Assembly (NCBI GenBank): GCA_964036045.1
Contig: OZ038388.1
Coordinates: 30,773,759-30,837,758 of the forward strand
DNA from: Eutreptiella sp. 'Long Island Sound 2002'
Lineage: Eukaryota; Euglenozoa; Euglenophyceae; Eutreptiales; Eutreptiaceae
Direction of reading: 5' to 3'
Length of the DNA: 64,000 bases
The position numbers and the translations under genes are program-made. This document shows positions 21,921 through 32,930 of the stretch, piece after piece. The notes under the pieces were generated by a model. That model saw nothing but the letters and a program-made list of their open reading frames with translations, made no database searches and was not told where the DNA came from. How positions within the stretch are numbered: position 1 is the first letter of the stretch; every line of letters begins with the position of its first letter.

Positions 21921-23252
21921 CTACAACGCACCTATTGTTGGCACGGGTCCTTCGTATCGGGCAACGCCGTTCGCAAGTTTTGTGCGTTGCGTCGCCTCCA
22001 CCTTCACGTGTGCATCCACATGCACGGGGGGGCTTCTGAACGACGACCACTCATCCACTTGCGGTTGGAGGGATGCGGGAGGGTCATCCGTTCCCATCAT
22101 TCCGCTATCCTGCTGCCCGTCTTGCAACGTATTTCTTGTGCCTCCTACATCATGATATCCGCCCATGTGTGCTAAACCTTGTCCACCCTCTTGCGCTTCA
22201 TCCGCTAGCTTGTTCTCGTCAACGTTCCCCTCCCTGATCTCGTCGACTTTACTGTGCCTTGCTTGTGCCAAACGCTCTTTTCCTTCATCATCTTCATCGT
22301 CAACCTCCTCGAAGCCCCCTTCTTCGTCCTCTTCCTCCTCGTCGTCGTCCTCCTCCTCGTTTTCCTCGTCCTCACCAACCTCGTGGATTTCCTTCTCCGA
22401 TTCCATGTGTTCATCATCTGAAATGACATCAACTATACGAATGCTTGCTTGCAAAGCATCAACATCTATGATAGGCTTCTCTTCACCATCTTGCTCAATT
22501 TCATTGTTCGTCCCTATGTTCTCCCAAGACCGGAATTCCGCTTCAACTTCCTCTTCACGTGCGCGTCGTCTCTCTTGCTCGAGCCGTTCGCGTTCGCGCA
22601 TCCGCGCGGCCAACAAAATTTCCCTCGCCTTGCGGTCCTCCTCGTCCTCGTAGCCATCACTCTTTGCTCTAGCCATTTTGCTCGCCTTGCGGTCCCCCTC
22701 AGCTCCATGTATTTTACTCCAACTCTCCATTTCTCGCTCGATTTCTCGCTCCATTTCTCGTCGTCTCGCCTTTTCAAGGTCGTATTCACAGACCCGACGA
22801 CCTTCACGGGATAGCACATCGGTCTCACGAGCTTTTTTGGGCAAACCAAAATCCTTTCCGAGCTCTCGACGTTCCGTGTCGCGGTCACCAAAGCCTCGAT
22901 CGTGGCTACCAACATTTTTGGAATCCCTTTCCTTTTCCCCATCTCTATACCCTTGTCTACTCTCTCTTTCTCGGCTTCTTTGTCGCTCGCCTTCCGTGCG
23001 TCTTCCTTGAGCTTTACCGTACTCTTCTCGGGCACGATCTCGATCTCGACCACGATCCTTGTCCCGGTGAGGGTCCCGGATACAGTCTTTGTCCGAATCC
23101 CGACCTCGCCCTCGGTCTCGCTCCCATTGACGATCCCAATCTCTTTCCCGGTCCCGTTCTCGGGTCCGATCTACATATCGACCACCTTGGTGGGATGACG
23201 TTGACGGAGACACACGGGCTTGGAACGCTTTCAATCCAAGATCCTCAGGCAT
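21921..23252 (-). CDS. Arg/Glu/Asp-rich low-complexity protein, 443 aa
   Basis: An uninterrupted frame runs from ATG at 23252 to TAG at 21921-21923, far longer than chance for this sequence. Residues 26-110 are dense in alternating RD, RE and DR pairs (RTRERDRERDWDRQWERD and similar). Residues about 150-240 are charged and predicted coiled-coil (KARRREMEREIEREMES; EILLAARMRERERLEQERRR). Residues about 290-325 are almost purely Glu/Asp. RD/RE-rich regions of this kind are common in spliceosomal and mRNA-processing proteins, so a nuclear RNA-processing role is plausible. No RNA-binding, helicase or kinase domain is visible. The C-terminal 90 residues look unstructured, and a further exon cannot be excluded. 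The opposite-strand Ser-rich ORFs are shadows of this one. Confidence 0.7.
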   Translation of the reverse strand: MPEDLGLKAFQARVSPSTSSHQGGRYVDRTRERDRERDWDRQWERDRGRGRDSDKDCIRDPHRDKDRGRDRDRAREEYGKAQGRRTEGERQRSRERESRQGYRDGEKERDSKNVGSHDRGFGDRDTERRELGKDFGLPKKARETDVLSREGRRVCEYDLEKARRREMEREIEREMESWSKIHGAEGDRKASKMARAKSDGYEDEEDRKAREILLAARMRERERLEQERRRAREEEVEAEFRSWENIGTNNEIEQDGEEKPIIDVDALQASIRIVDVISDDEHMESEKEIHEVGEDEENEEEDDDEEEEDEEGGFEEVDDEDDEGKERLAQARHSKVDEIREGNVDENKLADEAQEGGQGLAHMGGYHDVGGTRNTLQDGQQDSGMMGTDDPPASLQPQVDEWSSFRSPPVHVDAHVKVEATQRTKLANGVARYEGPVPTIGAL

Positions 23253-24380
23253 GGTTCCACCCGATACGAATACAAAGGACTAGCCATGCTAGTAAGGAAG
23301 GAAGGCAAATGGAAGTAATGCACGACGACCACGACAAACCACACAATTCTCCAATACAAACTATCTTCAAATGGATGCACACAAATTGCATAAGAACGAA
23401 AACTTGTTCGACCAACATTTCGATGCATTGCACAATGCATATTTTGGAAATTGTACGGACCCAACCAGCCGGACACGGGAACGCGTAAAATTTCCTGTCA
23501 CGTTGCAGTGCGGAAGCTATCGTCAAGCCTTGCGAAACTGCCTCACGCCTTGCGAAACTGCCCTCAGCGAGTGTGATTCGCGGGTTATCTTTTTTTGGGA
23601 CACATTTAGTGACTCATAAGCCAAAGTTGGGGGAGAAGTCTAGAAGAGATGTGAAAAGTTACAAGCACCAAGTACTAGTTGCCTCTGTAGGTGCGAAAGC
23701 CTTTGCAATGTTTGGTGCTGATAGTCAAAGCACTGCGGTCGCTAAGATCAATTTCGTTATTTCCTCATCTGGAATCAATTGCGGTGTTCCTCATCTTGCA
23801 TGCGATTTTCCGGAAGTCCTCAGAAAATCTCGGATTGGCGTGCGGGCGAGCGCACGCGTGCCGATTCTGGCGTCTGTCAAGAAAATCTGTCTGCCAGGTA
23901 GGTACAGGTAGATAGGTCTTTTCGTGTCTAAGCCTCGGACGTTCAGGATTGCAACCTGTCTCGGGGCTGAGCCCTCGACTGACGTCTCTCAGTGACTAAC
24001 GTTCTCGGTAATATCCATGATGCGATACAACAGAACGTGAGAATTAATCTGGGTCACAAAGAGTAATTTTAGCAATGTGCAAATTCTGCCATTGGAGAGT
24101 TGGAAGTGCTCATCAAAACGAGTCCACGATCAACAAAGTTGTCATGGATTGGAAACACAAGGAAACCAAGCACACCCTGAATGGAAGGTCCAAGTCATTG
24201 GGGTGGTTTCCAATTGGAAGAACGCCGCTTGTAGCGAAGAATTTTACATTTCTCCGCACTTGAATGCCGCGTGGCCGCAAGGAAATCCTATGAGCAAGCC
24301 CACGCGTGTCTCATATGTTTGCCTCCTAAGCAAGGTTATGACACACATTGACCCACACAAATATGTAGAGTGACTTCACG
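23253..24380. other. No gene supported; upstream region of the WWE gene
   Basis: Short ORFs. An open stretch at about 24180-24345 on the plus strand could be an exon but has no recognisable domain. A small direct duplication (GCCTTGCGAAACTGCC) occurs at 23528 and 23549. Confidence 0.35.
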
Positions 24381-25806
24381 ATGCCTCGAAAACAGCCGAC
24401 CCCGCCCAAACGGCCGGCGGCGGCGGCTCCCGAGGATCCAAAGGCCAAGCGTCATGCAGTGGAAAGCGGTGGAAAACCGGGAGATCGCAAGCCGAGGTAA
24501 AGACTGCTCATTGTTTAATGTCTATGCCCATGAGAGTCCCTCGCAACGCTTCTGAGCGGTTCGGTGAATGGTTGCTACCGCCTTGGCGATTGTCGTTGTT
24601 GCAATTTCGTTCAAAGATGTATCGTTGTCACCAAAGCGCATCTCGTTTTCTCAGGTACACCGTGGACAGCAAAGACCTCTTTGCTTTTTGGAACGACAAG
24701 TGGTTCTCTGTCAATGTTGTGAAGAATAGCACGGAAAAGGAGGATGATGAGTGGTTCTATGAAATCAGATGGAATGATTATGACAACACGGCCACGGAGG
24801 TTAGCCCCTTGCACACATAGCCGAAGAATGTTGAACGACTCGCCACGAAGTCTCACTATGGAGGACCTTGAAAGCTCCAATTACATGCTCGAATGCTCTT
24901 TTAGGGTGAAGCGCCGACCAACGAATCTACGTACCCGGAGAGCTGGATTTGGGAAAAGGCTGACATCCCGCCCGAGGCATTGCCCCCGGAGGAGGAGGCG
25001 AAGAATGGAACACCCGTTTCGAGTGCAACAAGTCACACAAGTCAAGCAAAGCCCAAGACGCAAGGAAGATGGCAATACCACGAACAAAAGAAAGACAAAA
25101 GCGGCCCTTGGCACGATTTCGAAGCGAACATTTCCCAATCAATCGAAGTGTGTGACACGTGGCGTGCCGCAAGTTTTCACCAACGATTGCCAGATCAACC
25201 CAAGTTGTATTGGCCGAGGTCTCTTCACAACAATCAAGTCACGCCATTTTTTCACGACGACGCAAAACAGTTTCTTCCGTGATGTTGATGTGCCACTTGC
25301 GGGTCGCGAAAAAGTTGCAATGAGTGGTTGTTCATAATGGAACCCGAGTAGTTCATTTGTTAGACGAATGTGCCCCTTGGGCCTAAAAGCACATGCTTCA
25401 TTTCGTGCTTGCATTTACTTGCTTTTTTCCCCAGGATGCATATGAATCTTGGTTGGCCAACCCCACCGTGGATGTGCGCGATAAGAAAATCGCACACAAG
25501 GTTTACCGCTTTGATTTCTACCAAATGGCATGGAGCATTGTTGATTCTTTGGCTCCGAAACACCGGTTGCGCCGCGTGGCTTCGGATGGGAAGTTGGCCA
25601 TGGACGCGGGATTGTTGGTTGCAAAGCAAGTGCTCCAGGAACGACAACATTCACAAAGGTGCCGCATGTGTGCTTCTCTTGTGAGGTCACTCGGATCGGC
25701 TCGTGCAACGCACTTTGCACCGGCTCTTGCTCCATCCCGAAAAACAAGTGTCCGTGCTTCCCTTGGCCACGAACAATCCAAGAAGGGTAGGCTCTTATAC
25801 GGTTGA
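24381..25806 (+). CDS. Tudor/Agenet-like plus WWE-domain protein, four exons, about 291 aa
   Basis: Inferred join: 24381-24496, 24655-24799, 24905-25147, 25435-25806. All introns are GT-AG, and phases 2, 0, 0 agree. Exon 1 starts at ATG 24381 and encodes a Pro/Lys/Arg-rich, nuclear-signal-like tail. Exon 2 carries FWNDKWFSVNVV...EWFYEIRWNDYDNTATE, which has the spacing of a Tudor/Agenet-type barrel. Exon 3 is an acidic linker followed by WQYHEQKKDKSGPWHDF...IS.SIE. Exon 4 continues DAYESWLA...VYRFDFYQM...HRLRRV. Together exons 3 and 4 give the W, W and E positions and the vDF..M ending of a WWE domain, which in known proteins binds ADP-ribose units or links ubiquitin ligases and PARPs to substrates. 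A Cys-rich alternative frame at about 25650-25793 (VCFSCEVTRIGSC...) could be a spliced C-terminus instead. Confidence 0.6.
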
Positions 25807-27006
25807 GTGCGAAAAACAAAGTTTTTTGTTGGCATCCCTATTGTAGGGGTTTTGCTTCTTGTGCAATTGTTGTGCTCTTGCTCGCCAACGTGCGTGATTG
25901 TTTTGATTATTGGTCTTGTAGCATGGGAGTAGCCCACCTCGAGCCCTTTTCGTTTTGTCGCCCTTTCTTATGCCTGCCTTTTGCACGCATTGTCTGATAT
26001 CGTTTTGAAAATTGGTGGGGGTGTGCACAATTGGTAGCAAGGATGCCTCACTTACCAAGTAAAGGCGCCTCAAGAAGCCCCGGATGGGATCCAAGGTCAA
26101 AATGGGAGCGAGTTGTGTCGCGTGGCCTATTGTCTGGAGGGTGATCGGTTGCGTGTTAAGTTACATTCGCTTCACGTGAACGAAGACGTGCCGACATTCT
26201 TTCGAAAGGGCTTTGTGTTCTTACACCCTACAACCGTTGGCATGGGAAGGGAAGTGTTTTTGGGGGGGAGTGGGTTGTTGTTGTTTTGGGGGGTGGGGGG
26301 GGGGGATGCTGACCAGTGATGAGGTCGGTTCACGATGCCAAGCAACCGGAGGGCAGTTTGTTGTGGTGGTGGCCCATGGACGAGAACGGACCAATTAGAT
26401 CTACATTTTTTGTTCAAATTCGGATCATCATTCAAATCATAAATTTCATGAACGCGTGGGTTCAACATTTTGGACCGCGGGGTTCAAAATGTTGATGTGA
26501 AATGTGGATGAAACATTGATGCGAGACATATGATTAAAAAAAGAATGGTCCAACATGTTGTGGATGTTTGGGGTCACCATTGTGCCCCAATTTTGTCATC
26601 ACTTTGGTTGTTTTTAACGAATGTCTTGATTCTACGTTGTTATGTTGTTGTTTGTTTGGATTTATTTGCCTTCATTTGGTCCAGCGTTTTAGATCGATGT
26701 TTGTAGTGGAGGGAATTTGCAACGGGTATTGAATTATGTATTGATCAAAGAATGGAAAAAGAGGTTTGTGGTCGCAGATCTTCCAAGGGGAGTCGGCAAT
26801 AACCGGAGTATGTAGTCAACCCGAAAACGTCTTTTTTGTCCCGACCCGTCTTCATGTGTCTCGTTGGCATAGTTTTGAGGCATTTGGGAGGTCGCAAGTT
26901 CAAGAAGAGACACCGTAAGCTCTTCCCCAGTCCCCTTCCGTTCTACAATCTTTAGGCAACAGCTCTCGAGAACGGGGTCGCGCATTTTTGCTCATCGCTT
27001 ATCCAG
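25807..27006. other. No gene supported
   Basis: G-rich stretch at about 26256-26306. Small plus-strand open frames, for example about 26113-26205, might be exons linking to 27007-27250 but lack recognisable features. Confidence 0.35.
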
Positions 27007-27250
27007 CCCAGCCAAACCTTCGGGAGACGGATGGATTCCCGTGAGCGAGATCAGCCAGCTTCAAACCGGCATGATGGTCCGACTCATGCGCCAACCCATC
27101 TCGGGATACCAGTATGAGCATTTGGATGACTTCGGACAAACGGGTACTATTTGCGTCATGCAAGGGTATCCTCCTGTCCAACTTCAATACCAAGATGGCC
27201 GCACGTACTGGTGTGATTACCAGGACCTCGAGGTGCCAAAAGTAAAGTAA
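27007..27250 (+). CDS. Terminal exon, small SH3/Mib-Herc2-like beta-barrel candidate
   Basis: An exon appears to start after ATCCAG (27001-27006) and ends with TAA at 27248-27250. It encodes SGDGWIPVSEISQLQTG then MMVRLMRQ, GQTGTICVMQ, VQLQYQDG and YWCDYQDLEV. The alternation of a G-x-x-V strand, GxxGxI and a closing W/Y-D-L strand resembles small barrels such as Mib/Herc2 or SH3-like repeats that end ubiquitin-ligase or chromatin proteins. Upstream exons were not identified. It may be the 3' end of the WWE gene 1.2 kb upstream or of a separate gene. Confidence 0.4.
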
Positions 27251-28120
27251 TGCGGGCGGCTGATGATGATAAAGCACGCGGCTTGAAGAGCTTGGCATCC
27301 GCTCAGAGCCAAACGGTTCCTCCCGGTCAATAAATATGTGGCCTACTCTAAAACAATCTGAGCTGCAAATTCACTGGGCACCAAAGTCAAGAAAAGGGTG
27401 CGGAAGACCACCACTTTTGTCGTCAGTTTTGAGTGGACCATGTGTAGTACTCGACTATTGCCCATTCCCCAAATTGGATTCTTGCGCGCAGCCCATCTAT
27501 TCAGTTGTGGGTTGCATGAGAGGGTGATTCAGATTGCAGGGATTCCGGGAGACGGCAAATGTCGCTTACATGTGGTTCCAGTGCAGCACAGGGTGATGTT
27601 CCGCGGGGGCCGCGTCAATTTTATCCCACTTATGCCTAGATTCTGCACCAATCCGTTGTGAGAGTTCGGGTCGTCCCTCGCCTCAGTGCCACCTCTGAAC
27701 GGGATGTAGTTTTGCAACCCCCCCCCCCCTCCCCCCGGACACTGAGATTCTTCAAGAAGGCGCGGGCAGGATACCTTTTCCTTTCCGGAGTTGGCTTTTT
27801 TTATGGCCACAAAGATGGATGCGCAAAAGCTGCTTCTCATGGTTGTGGCCTTTGAATTCAGTCTAAACCACCGTTAACTCTGCCCCGACCCCACCCCCGT
27901 CTTATACCCTCTCTGTTAATAGAAGAACTAGATGACACCCTGTGTGCCTCGTTGCAAGCTGCAAAGTTGGTTGTGTGCAGACCCAGTGCAAGCCGCTCGC
28001 TCCATGCCTTGCTTGCCCGTTCACGTTTTCTGGTTGTGAGTGGGTGGGTGGTGTAGGCGTTTACGCGTGCGTGCATGCGTGCGTGCATTTGCGTGTGAGT
28101 GTGGTGCGCAATCTCCAGAG
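27251..28120. other. No gene seen
   Basis: Contains a C run at 27719-27736. ORFs have no domain signatures. Confidence 0.45.
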
Positions 28121-28147
28121 GTGTGTGTGTGTGTGTGTGTGTGTGTA
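28121..28147. repeat. (GT)n microsatellite
   Basis: About 13 GT units. Confidence 0.95.
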
Positions 28148-28608
28148 TGAAAAGAACACTTCCCTTTGCCGTGATTGAATGGTTGTATGGATTGCAATTC
28201 TAGATGTTCGCGCTTACGTGAAAAGGTTACGAGAAATCGTGCTTGACGGTCACGGGAATAGTTCCTCCCTTGATGTGTCTGGTTTCACGGTCCACAAGAT
28301 TGATACTTTGCTGTAGGTAAGACAATTGATTTCCATTTATGGTGATGACCACATGAAAATGTTCTTCGCCTCCGTGCAGAGAAGCGGTTGCATACTTCCT
28401 CACTAACGAATTATGACGTCGCCAAATCATGTGTTTCATGTGTACGTCACCGTATCAATTGTTAGTCAAAGCTGTAGTGACCTGTCTCATCTTGTGACCT
28501 GATTTTGAAGTTATTTATCTTCCGGACATTCATGAGAGCAACAATTTCCTGTTACTGTCTAAGATTCATGCTCTGTTGAGAATCGGCTTTTTCAGCTTAC
28601 ATTGCTGC

Positions 28609-28610
<2 letters not shown>

Positions 28611-28651
<41 letters not shown>
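28611..28651. repeat. (TG)n microsatellite
   Basis: About 20 TG units. Confidence 0.95.
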
Positions 28652-28654
<3 letters not shown>

Positions 28655-31600
28655 ATTTTTTCTGACCCGAGTTTGTAGTAAACTGTCACAGCACTGCAGG
28701 AGGATGGAATCGAGCTGTATCTGTACCATTTTCACTGTGATATTCTTCTTCTGATTCCCGTTCTCCTGTGGATTTACATATGGGCTCCAGGCTTTTGAAG
28801 TCGCAGGCACCAAAGCGGTGCCTGTCGCTTCAGTTTTTTAATGGCCACGCTGTCCGCCCGATTAGTCTTTCCTGAAATATTTGTGTCCCAACGCTGCGGG
28901 TCGCAGCGAGGGGCACAACAATGGGCCATGATGCCATATTTTTTTTATCAAGTATTCATTTGGAGCTGCGTAGAAGGGGGTTGCTTTCTGATGCCGAATG
29001 ATCACCGTCTTCCATCGACCATTGCGTGCCAAACATGTTGCCGTCTAGGCCCTTTGGTCCATTCAGGTGACACCCTAACACAAGCTCACTACAACACTTC
29101 GTCCAGAATTGCTGGAGGTGGCCGTTGCCTTTTCCGTTTCCATTCACATCTTGCATAGTGTCAGCAAGGAATTGCAGCATGATGAGGGTTGCTATGGAGG
29201 TAACTCGAATGAAGTACGGTACTCTTTGTCCATGAAGTAATCAGAGGGTACATTATGTATTCTTCTCATCGCCAGTGAGAGGTTTAAGCTTTCTTGCCCT
29301 TCCATGCGTCTCGCGTTATGCAGTGCCTTCTGTTCGTGTTCCTTTTATTGTTACGCAACAGGTTTGACCAGAATCCAACCCAGTACGGCATGCTTTTTGG
29401 GGATCGCCGTTCGTCGTTCAGCTTGCCATCTGTTGCGGTTGGCGTCTGTGAGAGATAGATCAGTCAGAGAGCTCTTCTGTTTTTTGCATGTGAGACGCAA
29501 GACCCTGGCTCATAATGGCTGGGGATACAATTGCAGAGGGCTTTTTGTTTGGGGTGAGGCCAATATTGTAAGTCATGGTCTTGCACAGAGGGCAACCCGT
29601 TGACTAAACCATAAGCAACGGTGGGTGGCGGATGAGCAGCAGAGAGTCTATGCCGGTGTTTGCAGAGGTGTTTGGAGAGTAAGTGATGACTGGTTGACGG
29701 TGTCCTGCACCTCTGAGCTGGCGCATGCCTACGCCGCTGGGTATTCCCACTGACCAAAACTAGAGATCAGTTCCAGATTGATCTTGACAGTTTTTGTTTT
29801 GTCGTGGGTGGTGTTACCAGGGTAAAATGCGCGTCAACACAACCGATGCCGAATGTCACCTTCGCAGTTATGGCTGTGGTCAAGTGGTTTCAGGGAGGGC
29901 TCTCACCAAAGCTCTCGCGCTGCATAGTTCTAGATTTACCCCCGCTGTTGGCATTTGAGCCGCCGGTAAAAGTGGGTTTGAATCCGTTTCTTTCACCAGC
30001 AACGTTCATGGTACTGACCAGCTGGAGATTGGTGGAGGTTGCTGGAGGTTGCGATGCAGGTTGCGACTGAGGATGGTGGATGTTACAGTGGACGATGGTG
30101 GAGGCCGCTGAGTATGTGTTGGAGGTCGGTTGAAATTGATGGTGACAGCAGTTTTTTAATGAGATACAGTCACGTTATGAAATACCTCATCATGTGCGTC
30201 ACAGTTCCCCCCACCGTGAGAAACCAAAAAATGAAATCTGCATCTTCATGAAAACCCATTTGGAAACGCGGTGAGGGGGATTGCTGCTTGTGTTGGCAAA
30301 CCAATGACGCAGACACACAAATGTAGTCTTGGTTCTTTCCCAACATTTGTGTGCATCATGTACCATAACCAAACACACGAATTAGAGGAATTGCAAATGC
30401 AGTGAAGGGAGTTTTGCTCGTCAAAGAAGGTAAGAAGGTGTAATTCAGGAGAAGGTCCAGTGCGCATACACAATTGATGATGTTTGACAATGGCTGTGTT
30501 TTGGCGCCCCCCCCCCCCCACCCACCCACCCACACTGACCACGCAGACCCATGCTGGTGTCCTCCTAATACGCCCCCCCCCCCCAAAAAAAACGTGTGCG
30601 CACATACACACCTGATTGCAATTCCGATTTGCCTGCTTGTTGGAGAAAACAAATGGACGGCCCACGAATGTACCTGGGAGGGGACGAGCTTACAAGCACA
30701 AGATTTGAGAATGCATATCCATACTTCCCATTACACACCAGCCAAAGGAAAAGGTGCACAACTTGAGTAGCCCATACTACTCTCTTGTGCCCCAGTGGCA
30801 CAGTTCAAATGCAACCATACGAGCAGCAGAGCTGCCAGCTATCCTCGGTCACACAGGAGAGACACAATTGTGCTGAGAACTCATTAATCTCCTCAGTCTC
30901 CTCAACTATCTCGAGTCACTGCAAGCTCCTGTCCATTGAGCCCAGTCAAGGTGGCCCCACAGTGCACGAGATGTGGAATGTGCTGCTCCGACTGCTTCAG
31001 GCAGATTTCAGCAGCAGTCAGGGGGTAGTTGGTCCACGTGTGGCGAGTGTGTTGCTTCTCTGCCTGCTTTGTACATTTCTCTCAGTGAAAACCTCCGCTT
31101 GACGGCATTCTTCTTTGACCTTATTGACACCGTTCCGAGCCGTTTCGATCTGGCCATTGCACTGTTTCGCCTGCCTCTCTGTGTAGCTTTGTGGTGTGAG
31201 GCATTCATCGAGTCCTGCCCAAGTGAGGCATACGACTCACATACAGACACCGGTGGTAAGTAGGTGTGCGAAGAGCGATTGAATGTGCGTGGTTTGGTCA
31301 TAAATATCACAGAGACAACTCTCAGCATGGCTCGACATGTGCTGTTCAAACTGTTCAGACACAAGTACCCACTGAATTGGCTCCAAGCATAATGAAGGAT
31401 AGGCCCGAGGCCGCCGCCCCATCCCGCAAACTGCATATTGCAGTTGTGCAGCGCTTTTTGCTGCACTGGTATTGTTTTGTTGTAGAATGGCACATCTCAA
31501 ATACAGGCATTTACTGTGAAGGGGCCGCACCACAGCGATGCAGTGTTTGAACCTGATGCATGCGTTGACAGCACCCAGATCACCGTGAAGGGATGGTTTT

Positions 31601-32008
31601 GTGTGTAAGCTAGACACAGTAAAGGCATTTCCATCAGTTCCACATCCACTATTGTTCTATTTGATGGAACCATTGGGGTGGAATAAGCATTTGTTGCACA
31701 CCTTGAAGGAGTCCCTCAGCCGCGCCACCAGGGATGGAAATAATTTTGGCGCCATTTGGGGGGTCTGGGTCCGGGGGGATTTTTTGTGACTCGTGACAAT
31801 AAACTGAAAGGGCCATATTGGGAAAGTGGAAGCCCCGAAAATATTGTGACCAAACAAGGTGTCTACGGTAAAATGTGTTGTGTGCCTGCCTGCCTGTACG
31901 GCAAATTTACTGTGACTGTTCCTGCTTCCACTGCACATTTTTTGGCGACTGCTGGTATTTGGACACTGTTTGCGTAATTTAAGACAAGCTCTGTTTTTCC
32001 TTTTTGCC
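28652..32008. other. No gene supported
   Basis: Many short ORFs without domains, plus C runs at about 30508-30520 and 30573-30584. A cysteine cluster (CTRCGMCCSDC, about 30963-30995) is isolated and not supported by context. Confidence 0.4.
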
Positions 32009-32930
32009 ACAATGGGCCGCAAGAAAATGCCTTGCACACGTGATCCAGCCTGCAAACTGGTGCTGCATGCCGGCAGAAGCGTAGCAAGGCAAAGCACGAG
32101 AAAGAGGCATTGGCAGTGCAAGCTTTTGCGTTGGCTGTAGCTGTTTGTTCTGCTGCGGGTGTGGCTGCTGTTGCTATTGCTGTGGTTGGTGCTGTGGTCC
32201 TTCCTATAGGTGCTGGCAATCAGTCCCAGCCCTCAGAGCAACCTGCCCCACAGACCCCCACGAAGCGTTTGGCTGCACCCACTACTATGGGTGCCCCATT
32301 GAAAAAGATTTAGCAGGCCACCCTGTTTGATGCCTTCAGCAGGCTACCCCCCAAGCCGACACCTACTGTTGACACTGAAGCCTGGCCAAGGCTTTGCTGT
32401 GGTTTCGCAAGCAGCATCAGATTGAAGGCAAACTAAGGCAACATTGCTTGAAAAATTGATTCACCAGTTTGAAACACGCTTCCAAAATCAGGCATGTGTG
32501 CATTTGGAAGTGGCAGATTTTTGAGCGTGGACTGCTGTTCATGTTACTGATAGCAAGACCGATATGGTGGTTGCTTCACAAGCAAAATGGGGGGTGGCTA
32601 ACCCCGAGCTTTTGGGGGCGCACAAGCATTTCTTAACCAGAAAGAAAAAATTTTTTTTGACCTTCCTATTGAGGAAAGGGCTGGAATGAGCAGCAGTTCT
32701 GCTTTTATCCGGTTTTGGCAGTCAACTGTTGTTGACACTACCATGGCAACCCCACTCCGGCACTATGCAGGCGCCATTTTGCTTGCCTGCCCATCTTCAT
32801 GTGATGCTCATCTTCCTGTGATGCCAAGCAGGCCATCTCAACCCTGAACCGCATTGTGACAGCCCTTTGCAATAGGTTGAGCTTGGCCCATGATCCGGCT
32901 GCATTTGATTGGGGCCGAGGACATAGTGGA
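32009..32930 (+). pseudogene. Decayed hAT-like transposase
   Basis: Pieces in more than one frame read as a transposase tail. RFWQSTVV is followed by PLRHYAGAILLACPSSCDA, like the hAT block in which a Trp motif precedes 'IPxSSAxSER'. After a short disruption comes ISTLNRIVTALCNRLS (about 32835-32883), which resembles the hAT C-terminal 'FSxAGxIVTxxRNRLSP' dimerisation segment. Upstream (32012-32310) are a basic start (MGRKKMPC) and a hydrophobic Ala/Val stretch followed by QPAPQTPTKR and a stop. Several frameshifts and stops make it non-functional. Family assignment rests on short motifs only. Confidence 0.4.

Noticed and set aside
22165-22814. Ser-rich plus-strand ORFs
   Set aside because: Antisense shadows of the Arg/Glu/Asp-rich gene on the minus strand.
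30963-30995. Ferredoxin-like cysteine spacing CTRCGMCCSDC
   Set aside because: Single short cluster in a frame that soon stops; no second cluster or surrounding fold.
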